NCBI RefSeq assembly: GCF_002174125.1
Contig: NZ_NEXX01000001.1
Coordinates: 620,001 to 684,000 of the forward strand
Source: Acinetobacter populi
GTDB taxonomy: Bacteria; Pseudomonadota; Gammaproteobacteria; Pseudomonadales; Moraxellaceae
Reading direction: 5' to 3'
Length of the DNA stretch: 64,000 nucleotides
Shown: piece after piece, positions 8,616-17,751 of the stretch
How positions within the stretch are numbered: the stretch's first letter is position 1
Layout: every line of letters begins with the position of its first letter
Made by a program: the position numbers and the translations under genes
Notes under the pieces: generated by a model
The model's database searches: none
Seen by the model: only the letters and a program-made list of their open reading frames with translations
Told to the model about the DNA's origin: nothing

Positions 8616-9860
8616 TTATAAATCTACCATTGGAATGCCATCAATTTTGGCAACCGTCATTAGATCCTTATCACCACGGCCAGATACTGTCGCAATGATG
8701 ATTTGATCTTTATCCATGGTAGGTGCCAGTTTGGTCACATATGCCATGGCATGAGAACTTTCCAGTGCTGGAATAATCCCTTCAATTTTGGTCAGATCAC
8801 GGAAACCCTGTAAGGCTTCATTATCATTAATCGGTACATAGTTCACACGATGCATATCTTTTAAGAAACTATGTTCCGGCCCAACACCCGGATAATCCAG
8901 ACCTGCGGAAATTGAGTGAGTTTCAATAATTTGTCCTTGTGCATCACTCATTAAATAGGTACGGTTGCCATGCAACACACCGACATGCCCTGCATTTAAA
9001 GGCGCAGAATGTTTACCTGTTTCGATGCCATAACCCGCAGCTTCCACGCCATACATTGCCACCTCCGAATCATTCAGGAATGGATAGAACAATCCCATGG
9101 CATTTGATCCACCGCCAACACAGGCCACCAAAGCATCCGGTAAACGTCCTGCCTGCTCGAGGATTTGTTTTTTCGCTTCACGGCCAATGATCGATTGAAA
9201 GTCCCGTACCAGTTGCGGATAAGGGTGCGGACCTGCCACTGTACCAATCACATAATAAGTACTGTCCACATTGGTTACCCAATCGCGCATTGCTTCGTTC
9301 ATGGCATCTTTTAAGGTTTTAGAGCCACTTTCTACCGGCACCACTGTTGCACCTAGCAAACGCATGCGATATACATTCATGGCCTGACGTTTCACATCTT
9401 CGGCACCCATGAATACAACACATTCCAGTCCCAGACGTGCAGCGATGGTTGCCGTGGCAACACCATGCTGCCCTGCTCCGGTTTCGGCAATAATACGTTT
9501 TTTGCCAGAAAGTTTGGCTAACAATGCCTGACCGATCGTGTTATTGACCTTATGCGAACCGGTATGGTTCAAATCTTCCCGTTTTAAATAAATCTGTGCA
9601 CCACCCAATTCTTTTGACCAACGCTCGGCGTGATACAGGGGACTTGGACGACCAACATAAAACGCCAGATCACGATCAAATTCCGCCAGAAATTGCTCGT
9701 CATCTTTCATACGGAAATACAGTTTTTCCAAATCCTCAAGTGCCGCCATCAGGGTTTCTGATACAAACCGCCCACCATGAATGCCAAAATGGCCTTTTTC
9801 ATCGGGAAATTGCGTATAGTCGGTCACCTGATCTTTATAATTCGCACTTTGTTGATCCAC
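8616..9860 (-). CDS. trpB: Tryptophan synthase beta chain
   Basis: 414 residues. A PLP enzyme that condenses indole with serine to give tryptophan. The PLP lysine is in HTGSHKVNN (Lys104), the phosphate-binding loop is GGGSNAMG, and [12 protein letters not shown] and GRGDKD are conserved. The start is GTG (MDQQSANYK), backed by AAGGAG 6 nt upstream. Its first 26 bp lie inside the end of trpF, so the ribosome-binding site is within the trpF coding sequence and translation is probably coupled. TrpA, its partner, is encoded 4.6 kb downstream. Confidence 0.97.
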   Translation of the reverse strand: MDQQSANYKDQVTDYTQFPDEKGHFGIHGGRFVSETLMAALEDLEKLYFRMKDDEQFLAEFDRDLAFYVGRPSPLYHAERWSKELGGAQIYLKREDLNHTGSHKVNNTIGQALLAKLSGKKRIIAETGAGQHGVATATIAARLGLECVVFMGAEDVKRQAMNVYRMRLLGATVVPVESGSKTLKDAMNEAMRDWVTNVDSTYYVIGTVAGPHPYPQLVRDFQSIIGREAKKQILEQAGRLPDALVACVGGGSNAMGLFYPFLNDSEVAMYGVEAAGYGIETGKHSAPLNAGHVGVLHGNRTYLMSDAQGQIIETHSISAGLDYPGVGPEHSFLKDMHRVNYVPINDNEALQGFRDLTKIEGIIPALESSHAMAYVTKLAPTMDKDQIIIATVSGRGDKDLMTVAKIDGIPMVDL

Positions 9861-10485
9861 GTTGGACTCCTTGCATAAAACTTTGGATAAGTTGTTGGTC
9901 TTTGATACCTTTGGCAGATTCTACACCACCGCTGACATCGACCGCATAAGGTTTTGTAATCGAGATGGCCTGTTCAATATTCTCCGGATTCAAACCGCCT
10001 GCCAAAATAAGCGGAATGTCCAGTGTCGGGAACTTGTCCCAGTCAAATGCATGTCCGGTTCCACCCTTTAAATCGGGATGCCATGCATCCAGCAATATCG
10101 CACTTGCACCGGCAGCCTGATAACGCTTAATTTCTGCCACCACATCCAGATCAGACTTGACCTGTATGGCTTTATACCAGCGGCGTTTAACGTGCTGTGC
10201 AATAGACCGACATTGCTCAGGGGTTTCATCACCATGTAATTGCAGAATATCCAATGGCACCTGCGCCAGGGTTTGCTCAATCTCATCTGCACTGGCATTT
10301 ACAAACAAACCCACTATCTGTACATACGCCGGAATGTCTTGTACTAATGCTGCGGCCTGCGGTATTGAAACAGCACGAGGACTAGGCGCAAAAAATACCA
10401 GACCAATCGCATCTGCACCCGCATCTACCACTGCCTGCACATCCTGAGATCGGGTAATCCCACAAATTTTGGCACGTACTCGCAT
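9835..10485 (-). CDS. trpF: Phosphoribosylanthranilate isomerase
   Basis: 216 residues from [12 protein letters not shown]; an in-frame start 54 nt upstream would add residues not found in the family. It performs the Amadori rearrangement that makes CdRP in tryptophan synthesis. KICGITR carries the catalytic Cys8, the TIM-barrel phosphate site is [10 protein letters not shown] and SGGVES, and LLDAWHP holds the Asp region. The Shine-Dalgarno is weak (GGA). It is the first gene of trpF-trpB; the region upstream is shared with the divergent cobalamin riboswitch. Confidence 0.96.
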   Translation of the reverse strand: MRVRAKICGITRSQDVQAVVDAGADAIGLVFFAPSPRAVSIPQAAALVQDIPAYVQIVGLFVNASADEIEQTLAQVPLDILQLHGDETPEQCRSIAQHVKRRWYKAIQVKSDLDVVAEIKRYQAAGASAILLDAWHPDLKGGTGHAFDWDKFPTLDIPLILAGGLNPENIEQAISITKPYAVDVSGGVESAKGIKDQQLIQSFMQGVQRGSTKCEL

Positions 10486-10635
10486 GTTTTTAAATCCAGA
10501 AATTGTCTCGCTTTTGATGAAAGCGTTTAAAAATCGCAACTATTGTAATGCAAATTTCACCATTTGCATTGTCCTTTGAAGCAAATCCATAGTATTTACG
10601 TTGTTTAATTGCAATACACTCTTTATACTTCGCAA

Positions 10636-10836
10636 CATCCACAACAAGTGCCGAGCAATATGCTCAAGGGAAACTGGTGTAAATCCAGCACTGCCCCCGC
10701 AACGGTAACGATGAAACATCTATTGTTTTCAGCTCAGAACTGACACCACTGCATGATATAAAAATGTGGGAAGGTGAATAGATCAATTATGTCTTGGCAT
10801 AATTATATCGAAGTCCGGAGACCTGCTTGTTGTATT
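10636..10836 (+). promoter_or_regulatory. Cobalamin riboswitch upstream of btuB
   Basis: The core AAGGGAAACTGGTG, ATCCAGCACTGCCCCCGCAACGG and, about 100 nt later, the B12 box AAGTCCGGAGACCTGC (10811-10826) match the conserved parts of the adenosylcobalamin aptamer in order and spacing. It sits 45 nt before the btuB start, so bound cobalamin should lower BtuB synthesis, probably at translation because no clear terminator follows. Borders are approximate. Confidence 0.93.
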
Positions 10837-10880
10837 TATCCATTTGATCATTCACGGGGAGTGAATGTAGGAGTTACATC

Positions 10881-12740
10881 ATGTCTAAACATTTCCAGCC
10901 TGCCAGCCTTGCAGGGGCAATTGCTATTGTCCTCACATCAAATACAACTTTTGCAGCAGATCAGACGATAGAACTTGATCCGATTGTGGTAACCGCATCA
11001 AAATCTGAAGAAAAAGCCAGTGAAGTGCCAGCACGTATTTCTGTGATAAATGAGCAAACACTGACTCAATCACCCATTGCTGCATTACCAAGCCTGTTAC
11101 AACAAGAAGCTGCCATCAATATGGTACAAAGCGGTGGTTATGGCCAGATTTCCTCAATATTTTTACGCGGTAGCAACTCCAATCAAACATTGGTATTGCG
11201 TGATGGTATTCGTTTAAATACCATTTCTACCGGTGCAGCAAATATCGCTTTTATCGATACCACCGACTTAAAACAAATCGAGATTTTAAAAGGCCCTGCT
11301 TCTGTTCTATATGGTACTGATGCAATCGGTGGCGTCCTCCAGTTAATAAGCAAAACACCAGAAAAAACATCTGCATTTATCACCACTGAAGCTGGCGAAA
11401 AAAGCACTTATAAAGCTGTAATTGGTGCCGATCTGGTTGAAGATGGTTTTTATGCACAAATTCGTGGCCAACGTCTTGAAACAGATGGTACACGTGTAAC
11501 CGACTTTAATCAGAGTAATTTAAAAACCGCCGATTATGACCAAAAAGGTTTTAGTACAAAAATCGGGATAGAACAAAAAGAATATGCGATTTCACTGGAT
11601 TATAACCAGAATCAGGGAACAACAGGCTATATCGATTGTAATCTGTATAACCTTGACTATAGTTGCGGTGGTTTAAAAAATATGTCTCAGGATTTTAAAA
11701 ATGAAGCCATCAATTTAAAATCGCGTATAAATGTGACACAAAACTGGGATGTAAATTTGCGTTTGTCTCAGTTCAAGGATGATCTTAACCAGAATGATGC
11801 AAACTGGGATGGCAGCTACGACTATATCCAGAGCAAAACCAAAGAAGCCGACCTCAATGCCAAATGGCAATTCACACCTGAACAAAATATTTTAATGGGT
11901 ATTACCCGACAAAACATTGAAGGTGACGTGGTTTCATATGCAACGCCATACAATGGCGATGTCGATTCCACAGGTTATTATCTCCAGCATCAATACCAAC
12001 AGCCTGGTCTGAACACTCAGCTTGGCTTACGGGTTGAAGACAACGAAAAATACGGTACACATACGGTTGGACAAGGCGCCATTCGTTTTCAGGTTTTACC
12101 TTTAACCAGTATCTATGCCAATATCGGTACAGCGTTTAAATCACCTACCCTTAATCAACTTTATAGTTCTTATGGTAATGTCGATTTAAAACCGGAAGAA
12201 AGTACCTCCTATGAAATTGGTCTGGATCAAAAGTTAAACTATGGATTAACTGCCGGATTATCGCTATATCATACCAAAGTAAAAAATCTGATTGATTATG
12301 CCTCATCTGCGCCGTATTACTTTAGCAACGTGTCCAAAGCCACGTTTCAAGGCGGTGAAAGCTATATTGCATGGCAAAATGAAGGGTGGTTTAGCAAAGC
12401 AGCCTATAATTATGTAAAAACAGAAAATGATGAAACCCATACCGAATTGAATCGTCGCCCACGTCAAAGCTTCACACTGACTGCGGGCGTTGAAAATGAA
12501 GTATATGGTGTGAGTGCATCTTTATCAGCTAAATCAAGCGCAAAAGATTACCAGCAAAATACACCGGGCTATGTCACAGTCAACGTCAATACATACTGGA
12601 ACGTACATCCGAATGTTAAACTTTTTGCCAATGTTGAAAACCTTGCTGATGTTGAATATAAAACCGCGTCCTATCAGGCAGGTACCTATTATATCAACGG
12701 TGGACGTTTGGCAAGTGCGGGCGTAACTTTACGTTACTAA
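10881..12740 (+). CDS. btuB: TonB-dependent vitamin B12 receptor
   Basis: 619 residues. A signal peptide (about 1-26, cleaved after FAA) is followed by the TonB box DPIVVTA (33-39), a plug domain (FLRGSNSNQTLVLRDGIRLN, ILKGPASVLYGTDAIGGVLQ) and a 22-strand barrel ending in the aromatic C-terminus GVTLRY. AGGAG lies 7 nt before the ATG. The cobalamin riboswitch directly upstream fixes the substrate class. Transport across the outer membrane needs the TonB-ExbB-ExbD complex, encoded at 52.3-54.1 kb. The BtuCDF inner-membrane transporter is not in this window. Confidence 0.93.
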   Translation: MSKHFQPASLAGAIAIVLTSNTTFAADQTIELDPIVVTASKSEEKASEVPARISVINEQTLTQSPIAALPSLLQQEAAINMVQSGGYGQISSIFLRGSNSNQTLVLRDGIRLNTISTGAANIAFIDTTDLKQIEILKGPASVLYGTDAIGGVLQLISKTPEKTSAFITTEAGEKSTYKAVIGADLVEDGFYAQIRGQRLETDGTRVTDFNQSNLKTADYDQKGFSTKIGIEQKEYAISLDYNQNQGTTGYIDCNLYNLDYSCGGLKNMSQDFKNEAINLKSRINVTQNWDVNLRLSQFKDDLNQNDANWDGSYDYIQSKTKEADLNAKWQFTPEQNILMGITRQNIEGDVVSYATPYNGDVDSTGYYLQHQYQQPGLNTQLGLRVEDNEKYGTHTVGQGAIRFQVLPLTSIYANIGTAFKSPTLNQLYSSYGNVDLKPEESTSYEIGLDQKLNYGLTAGLSLYHTKVKNLIDYASSAPYYFSNVSKATFQGGESYIAWQNEGWFSKAAYNYVKTENDETHTELNRRPRQSFTLTAGVENEVYGVSASLSAKSSAKDYQQNTPGYVTVNVNTYWNVHPNVKLFANVENLADVEYKTASYQAGTYYINGGRLASAGVTLRY

Positions 12741-12773
12741 TGCAAAAAATTTAAAACTTGATTCAAAGTTTAT

Positions 12774-12806
12774 GGATAATGTTCTTGACCGACATTATCC
12801 TTTTTT
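12774..12806 (+). terminator. Intrinsic terminator after btuB
   Basis: GGATAATGT (12774-12782) pairs with ACATTATCC (12792-12800) around a 9-nt loop and is followed by six T. It lies between btuB and the adenosyltransferase gene, so the latter may depend on read-through or its own promoter. Confidence 0.8.
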
Positions 12807-12829
12807 AATTTAAAAATCAGGAAAACATT

Positions 12830-13408
12830 ATGGGACATCGTTTAAGTAAAATTTATACCCGTACAGGCGATGCCGGCACCACAGGACTGGGAGATGGTTC
12901 TCGTGTCGGCAAAGATGACCTGCGCATTCAGGCTTTGGGCGATGTAGATGAACTCAATGCCATTGTCGGCGTGTTACGCGCGCAGATTTCAAATAGTGAG
13001 CTCTACGAAAAACAAGATTGGGATCATAAACTCAGTCTGATTCAACACTGGTTATTTGATCTTGGCGGTGAAGTCTGTATCCCCAATTACACCTTATTAC
13101 AAGCCAAAAGTATCGATTTTCTCGAACAGGATATTGATCGCATGAATGAAGCATTGCCCATGCTCAAGGATTTTATTCTGCCCAGTGGGACTTTAGCCTG
13201 TAGTTATGCCCATCAGGCCCGTGCTGTGTGTCGCCGGGCTGAACGCAGTCTAATTATCGTACAACAACGAGATCAGAATATTCAGAACACTGCCCTGCAA
13301 TTACTCAATCGTTTATCCGACTGGTTTTTTGTGGCATCTCGCAACCTGCAAAAACAGGCCGGAGGGACAGAAGTCCTCTGGCAAAAAAACATCAATGACA
13401 CAATATAA
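12830..13408 (+). CDS. pduO: ATP:cob(I)alamin adenosyltransferase, PduO type
   Basis: 192 residues. It makes adenosylcobalamin from cob(I)alamin and ATP in the cytoplasm. The N-terminal ATP site IYTRTGDAGTTGLGDGSR (8-25) is the PduO/MMAB signature, and the helical core contains ALGDVDELNAIVG, FILPSGT and ARAVCRRAERSL, with the paired Arg and Glu residues of the active site. AGGA is 8 nt before the ATG. Together with btuB this forms a B12 uptake and activation unit. The symbol follows the family; yvqK or cobO names are also used. Confidence 0.92.
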   Translation: MGHRLSKIYTRTGDAGTTGLGDGSRVGKDDLRIQALGDVDELNAIVGVLRAQISNSELYEKQDWDHKLSLIQHWLFDLGGEVCIPNYTLLQAKSIDFLEQDIDRMNEALPMLKDFILPSGTLACSYAHQARAVCRRAERSLIIVQQRDQNIQNTALQLLNRLSDWFFVASRNLQKQAGGTEVLWQKNINDTI

Positions 13409-13446
13409 GGTTTATAATTCAGACACGGTCATCTCTGGAATAACAC

Positions 13447-14160
13447 ATGCAAATCATTGGTCATCGCGGCGCACGGGGTGAAGCTCCCGAAAATACATTA
13501 GGTGGATTCCGTTATTTACATGATCTGGGTATCCGGGCAGTTGAGTTTGATGTACGTCAACTGGCCGATGCCGCCCTGACCATCATTCATGATGATAATC
13601 TTTTGCGCACTGCCGGCATAAATTATGCTGTAAAAGATTGTACACAAGATGATCTGTGTCGTTTTAATCAAGCCAAACATTGGGAATCTTGGCCACAACC
13701 TGAAAATGTGCCTTTACTCGGACAAGTTTTGTCATTAATCCATGACTTTGAACATATCGAAGTTGAAGTAAAAGCAGTAGAGACTGAACAGGAAGCAGAA
13801 AAACTAATTGCACATTTACAACAACAACTTCAGCCCTTCCAACAACAAATTACCATTACCAGTTTCGATTTAAAAATTTTAAACGCCTTAAAAAGCCAGC
13901 AATCTGCGTTTAAGCGAGGATTACTGGTCGAAATTCCGATTGGAGAACATGCCATTGAGGTTGCACATCAATACGATTGTGCGCGGATTGGCTGGAAAGA
14001 TGCCTTGGTCAATCCTTCCATTGTCGAATTATCCCATCAGGCTGGGCTTGCAGTCAGCATCTGGACGGTCAATGATATAGACCGTGCCAAACAATTACAT
14101 GATTATGGCGTTGAAGGACTCATTACCGATTTTCCCAAAGTAATGCTGGAAAATTTATAA
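13447..14160 (+). CDS. Glycerophosphodiester phosphodiesterase (cytosolic, UgpQ-like)
   Basis: 237 residues without a signal peptide, so cytosolic. It hydrolyses glycerophosphodiesters to glycerol 3-phosphate and an alcohol. The family motifs are intact: IGHRGARGEAPENT (catalytic His6, Arg7, Glu14), AVEFDVRQLADAALTIIHDD (Glu and Asp metal ligands, second His) and VSIWTVNDIDRAKQLHDYGVEGLITDFP at the C-terminus. It begins 38 nt after the adenosyltransferase stop with no terminator between, so both are probably on one transcript. Confidence 0.92.
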   Translation: MQIIGHRGARGEAPENTLGGFRYLHDLGIRAVEFDVRQLADAALTIIHDDNLLRTAGINYAVKDCTQDDLCRFNQAKHWESWPQPENVPLLGQVLSLIHDFEHIEVEVKAVETEQEAEKLIAHLQQQLQPFQQQITITSFDLKILNALKSQQSAFKRGLLVEIPIGEHAIEVAHQYDCARIGWKDALVNPSIVELSHQAGLAVSIWTVNDIDRAKQLHDYGVEGLITDFPKVMLENL

Positions 14161-14201
14161 ATCCAGCTTAAAACCTGACTTTCCTTAAATCCTAACTTTG
14201 C

Positions 14202-14714
14202 TTAAATCTCTGCCGTAATTAGAACCTGACGATTGGCATCATAAAAAGTGATATTTTTATTCTGCACAGCAAAATATTGCACACGAGCAAATGCGTCCAT
14301 CAGTTCTGCTTCTTGTGCCAGAGCGTTATCACAGGACTGATGCCCTGCACTGGTTTTAAATTGTATGGTTCTTTTATTCACATCAATTTGATAGCTGCCA
14401 TAAATTGAATTACAACCAGTATTGCCAATCACACGCTGTACATTGGATTGCAAAAGTACCGATGGCATTTGATTAAAATACAATGCTTTTTTTGACTTGA
14501 TCGATTTAATCGTCCACTTAACATCCTGAATACCGTCTTTACTCTTAATCACAGGTATGCTTTGCGTGTTTAATTGTAAGGGGGTGTTTGTTGCTTTGGT
14601 CGCCGATCCTTTATTTTTTGATGCAGATTGCGCGGGTGAGTGACTCTGACATGCCGTCATCAAGACAGCCATACCAATCAAAAAAACTTGAGCAAAAACA
14701 GAACTAATTCGCAT
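14202..14714 (-). CDS. META/HslJ-domain lipoprotein
   Basis: 170 residues. A lipoprotein signal peptide with lipobox LMTAC puts the lipidated Cys at 22; it is followed by a low-complexity Ser/Lys linker. Residues about 55-170 form a META (DUF306) domain with the family pattern GNTGCNSIYGSYQ and KTSAGHQSCDN...EAELMDAF. Its role is unknown; HslJ relatives are linked to heat or drug tolerance. A second META lipoprotein is at 46113. Convergent with the phosphodiesterase. Confidence 0.8.
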   Translation of the reverse strand: MRISSVFAQVFLIGMAVLMTACQSHSPAQSASKNKGSATKATNTPLQLNTQSIPVIKSKDGIQDVKWTIKSIKSKKALYFNQMPSVLLQSNVQRVIGNTGCNSIYGSYQIDVNKRTIQFKTSAGHQSCDNALAQEAELMDAFARVQYFAVQNKNITFYDANRQVLITAEI

Positions 14715-14837
14715 AAAAATACACCGTTATTTTAATTTTAAAAACATGAAATGGGTCACAGAACAGTATAGTAAAATCATCGTGCTAAATCATGAATTTT
14801 TGATGTACTTTTTTGTCAAAAAATCATTTTTTTCGCT

Positions 14838-14854
14838 AGTGAACACTTGTTCTC
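14838..14854. promoter_or_regulatory. Palindrome over the desaturase promoter (DesT/FabR-like)
   Basis: AGTGAACACTTGTTCTC contains GAACA-CT-TGTTC and lies just before a good -10 (TATGAT, 14861-14866), at about the -35 position. From memory it resembles the sites bound by TetR-type regulators of unsaturated fatty acid synthesis (DesT, FabR). Which protein binds it here is unknown. Confidence 0.4.
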
Positions 14855-14961
14855 GCATGCTATGATGATTGTACAAATTAAAGTATGGCTGACAATACTC
14901 AATTCATTCTTTTTATTTGTTCCCGCTTTTTGTTTGGTTTATATGGAGCAACCAAAATATA

Positions 14962-16131
14962 ATGTCTGCTGAATCTCAGACCAAAGCACCCATCAACTGG
15001 CCCGGTGCAATTGTCCTTCTTGGCACGCCAATCGCCGCACTTATTCTTATCCCTTGGTATGCCTATCATCACGATTTTACTTTAGGTGCGTGGTTAAGTT
15101 TTATATTGTTATTGGCTTTTAGTAGCCTGAGCATTACTGCCGGTTATCATCGATTGTGGTCGCATCGTGCCTATGAAGCATCATTGCCGGTCAAGCTGAT
15201 ATTAATGATTGGTGGAACATTTGCCATTCAGAACAGCATTTTATTCTGGTCGTCAGGACACCGTGTACATCATCGTCATGTTGATGATATCGAACTGGAT
15301 CCATATTCTGCCAAGAAAGGCTTCTGGTATTCCCATATCGGCTGGATGTTACGTGATTATCCAAACGGTACGCCGGATTATAAAAACGTCCCAGATTTAC
15401 TCAATGACAAACTGGTGATGTTCCAGCATAACTACTATATTCCATTGGTCTTGCTGACCTCACTGGGTATTCCCGGATTAATCGGCTGGGCAATTGGAGA
15501 TATTTGGGGTGTGATGTTACTGGGTGGTCTATTACGTCTAATTATTAGCCATCATGTCACATTCTTTATTAATTCCCTGTGCCATATGTTTGGCAAACGT
15601 CCATACACCGACGAAAATACTGCCCGTGACAACTTCTGGTTAGCTATTTTTACTTGGGGTGAGGGCTACCATAATTATCACCATATCTTCCAGTATGACT
15701 ATCGTAATGGCGTAAAATGGTGGCAATATGATCCTACCAAATGGTTAATCTGGTCACTTTCAACCATGGGTCTGACCAAGAACTTACGCCGCATTCCGAG
15801 TTTTAATATCAAACGGGCGGAACTGGCAATGAAGTTCAAATATGCCGAAAAAAATCTGGCCATTTTTGGACATGATGTTGATGAAGATATTGCCCAGATC
15901 AAAAATAAAATTGCGCTGGAATACGATACCTTTACTCATACCCTGAATGAATGGGCGCACCTGAAAGAACAGGAATTACAGGCGAAAAAAGCCAGCGTTG
16001 CCGAAAAAATTCACCAGATCGATGTAAAGCTTAAACATGAATTTCATGCAGTGGAAAAAAGTTTGATCGAACAAAGTGAACGTATGGAATTAATGCTACG
16101 CTCACTAAAAAAAGAGATGAAAAGAGTTTAA
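14962..16131 (+). CDS. Delta-9-type acyl-CoA/acyl-lipid desaturase
   Basis: 389 residues from MSAESQTK (a TTG 45 nt upstream is rejected). An integral-membrane di-iron desaturase with the three histidine boxes: HRLWSH (63-68), HRVHHRH (100-106) and GEGYHNYHH. Four hydrophobic segments lie around them. It introduces a cis double bond into saturated acyl chains with O2 and electrons from a reductase not visible here. The C-terminal roughly 100 residues are an unusual charged helix (KNLAIFGHDVDEDIAQIKNKI to LKKEMKRV) likely to form a coiled coil. The palindrome upstream suggests control by lipid composition. Confidence 0.9.
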   Translation: MSAESQTKAPINWPGAIVLLGTPIAALILIPWYAYHHDFTLGAWLSFILLLAFSSLSITAGYHRLWSHRAYEASLPVKLILMIGGTFAIQNSILFWSSGHRVHHRHVDDIELDPYSAKKGFWYSHIGWMLRDYPNGTPDYKNVPDLLNDKLVMFQHNYYIPLVLLTSLGIPGLIGWAIGDIWGVMLLGGLLRLIISHHVTFFINSLCHMFGKRPYTDENTARDNFWLAIFTWGEGYHNYHHIFQYDYRNGVKWWQYDPTKWLIWSLSTMGLTKNLRRIPSFNIKRAELAMKFKYAEKNLAIFGHDVDEDIAQIKNKIALEYDTFTHTLNEWAHLKEQELQAKKASVAEKIHQIDVKLKHEFHAVEKSLIEQSERMELMLRSLKKEMKRV

Positions 16132-16149
16132 TTCAACTTTTACTCCTCC

Positions 16150-16177
16150 GGCTCCCATTTACTGGGAGCTTTTTTTG
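16150..16177 (+). terminator. Intrinsic terminator after the desaturase
   Basis: GGCTCCCA and TGGGAGC form a stem around a short loop, followed by seven T. Confidence 0.85.
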
Positions 16178-16298
16178 TGTTTAAAAAAACATTTGTACGA
16201 AACTAGGGTAGTATCTATGGCGTCTGTTGATATTTTCTCAGGATAGCCACCTTAGCTAAAACTTCTTCAGGCCCTAAACAATACAACAGGATTTCATT

Positions 16299-17744
16299 AT
16301 GCATTTTGACAATACCTATGGTCTTCTGGACGATAAGCTATATCATAGACAAAGCGTACAAAGCCTAGAACATGTATTGCCTGGGCATTTTAATCAGGTA
16401 CTGGCACAACAATTACAATGGACTGCCGAAGAACAAAACGATTGGGTCAATATCATAAATGGCACCCATTTACCCAAAGAGGCTGATCCGCTGGCAATGG
16501 TTTATGCCGGACATCAGTTTGGTCAATGGGCCGGGCAGCTTGGCGATGGACGCGGTTTGTTACTCGGACAAGTTCTCGATCAAGCACAAAACCGTGTTGA
16601 TCTACATTTAAAAGGCGCAGGTTTAACCCCCTATTCACGTATGGGTGATGGTCGTGCCGTACTGCGCTCTGTTATTCGGGAATATCTGGCGGGTCACGCT
16701 TTAAATCAACTACAGATTCCATCAAGCAATGCAGTTGGCTTCGTTTATTCACACGATTTAAAAATCCGTCGAGAGCAGTTAGAACCAGCCGCCATGATGC
16801 TACGCACGTCAGATTGCCATGTCCGTCTTGGACATTTTGAATGGATTAATCAATATCAGCCGCAATTATTAAAAGAATTCACCGAATATTGTCTAAAAAA
16901 TTATTATCCTGATTGCCTTAAAGCGGATCAACCGATTCTGGCTTTTGCCAAACACGTGATAGACCGTACCGCGTATATGATTGCTCAGTGGCAGTTGGTC
17001 GGTTTTGCGCATGGGGTGATGAATACTGATAATCTTAATATCACGGGTTCAACCCTTGATTTCGGTCCCTACGGCTTTATGGAAAGATTTAGACCGAACT
17101 GGATCAACAACCATTCCGATGATCGGGGTCGTTATACCTACCAGAACCAACCCAGTATTGCACACTGGAATCTGTGGATGTGGCTCAATAATCTCATTCC
17201 TTTAGCCGACTCGACAGAAAAAGAACAATTTAAAAATGATCTGGTGACTGCCCTTGAAGCATATGAACCTGCTTTTTTAAATTATTATACGGCCGGGCTG
17301 TGTAAAAAAATGGGCTTGCCGCTTGAAGATGAAAGAAGCTTTGATTGTGGTATTGCTTTTCTACGAATATTACAGACAGAACAACTAGACTACACCAGCA
17401 GTTTTAGACATTTGACCACACATGACTACACCGAAATTCGCGATAACTGTTTAGATATTCGTGCTTTTGATGAATTCTTGGCGCTATACCATGCGATTCG
17501 CGCCACTCAGTCTGCGGAGATTTTAGATTTGGATATGCAGCAACATAATCCGATTTATATTTTACGCAATCATATGGCGCAGCGTGCTATTGAACTGGCT
17601 GAACAGGATGATTTATCCGAAGTCGATCGTTTGTTTAAATTGCTGACTCATCCATTTAGCAAACAGCCTGATCTGGAAAGACCACAGGATTTGGCACCCC
17701 TACCCAGTGATCAACCAGAAGTGATGGTCAGTTGTTCATCTTAA
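16299..17744 (+). CDS. selO: SelO/YdiU family protein AMPylase (pseudokinase fold)
   Basis: 481 residues, the family length. The kinase-like core has the motifs AGHQFGQWAGQLGDGRG, HLKGAGLTPYSRMGDGRAVLRS and HGVMNTDNLNITGSTLDFGPYGF, in which Asn and Asp bind the metal. YdiU proteins transfer AMP to Ser, Thr or Tyr of proteins in response to redox stress (established for the family). The C-terminus ends VSCSS: this penultimate-region Cys is conserved and is selenocysteine in animals. It is convergent with the SDR gene, with only 7 bp between stops. Confidence 0.93.
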   Translation: MHFDNTYGLLDDKLYHRQSVQSLEHVLPGHFNQVLAQQLQWTAEEQNDWVNIINGTHLPKEADPLAMVYAGHQFGQWAGQLGDGRGLLLGQVLDQAQNRVDLHLKGAGLTPYSRMGDGRAVLRSVIREYLAGHALNQLQIPSSNAVGFVYSHDLKIRREQLEPAAMMLRTSDCHVRLGHFEWINQYQPQLLKEFTEYCLKNYYPDCLKADQPILAFAKHVIDRTAYMIAQWQLVGFAHGVMNTDNLNITGSTLDFGPYGFMERFRPNWINNHSDDRGRYTYQNQPSIAHWNLWMWLNNLIPLADSTEKEQFKNDLVTALEAYEPAFLNYYTAGLCKKMGLPLEDERSFDCGIAFLRILQTEQLDYTSSFRHLTTHDYTEIRDNCLDIRAFDEFLALYHAIRATQSAEILDLDMQQHNPIYILRNHMAQRAIELAEQDDLSEVDRLFKLLTHPFSKQPDLERPQDLAPLPSDQPEVMVSCSS

Positions 17745-17751
17745 GCAGAAT

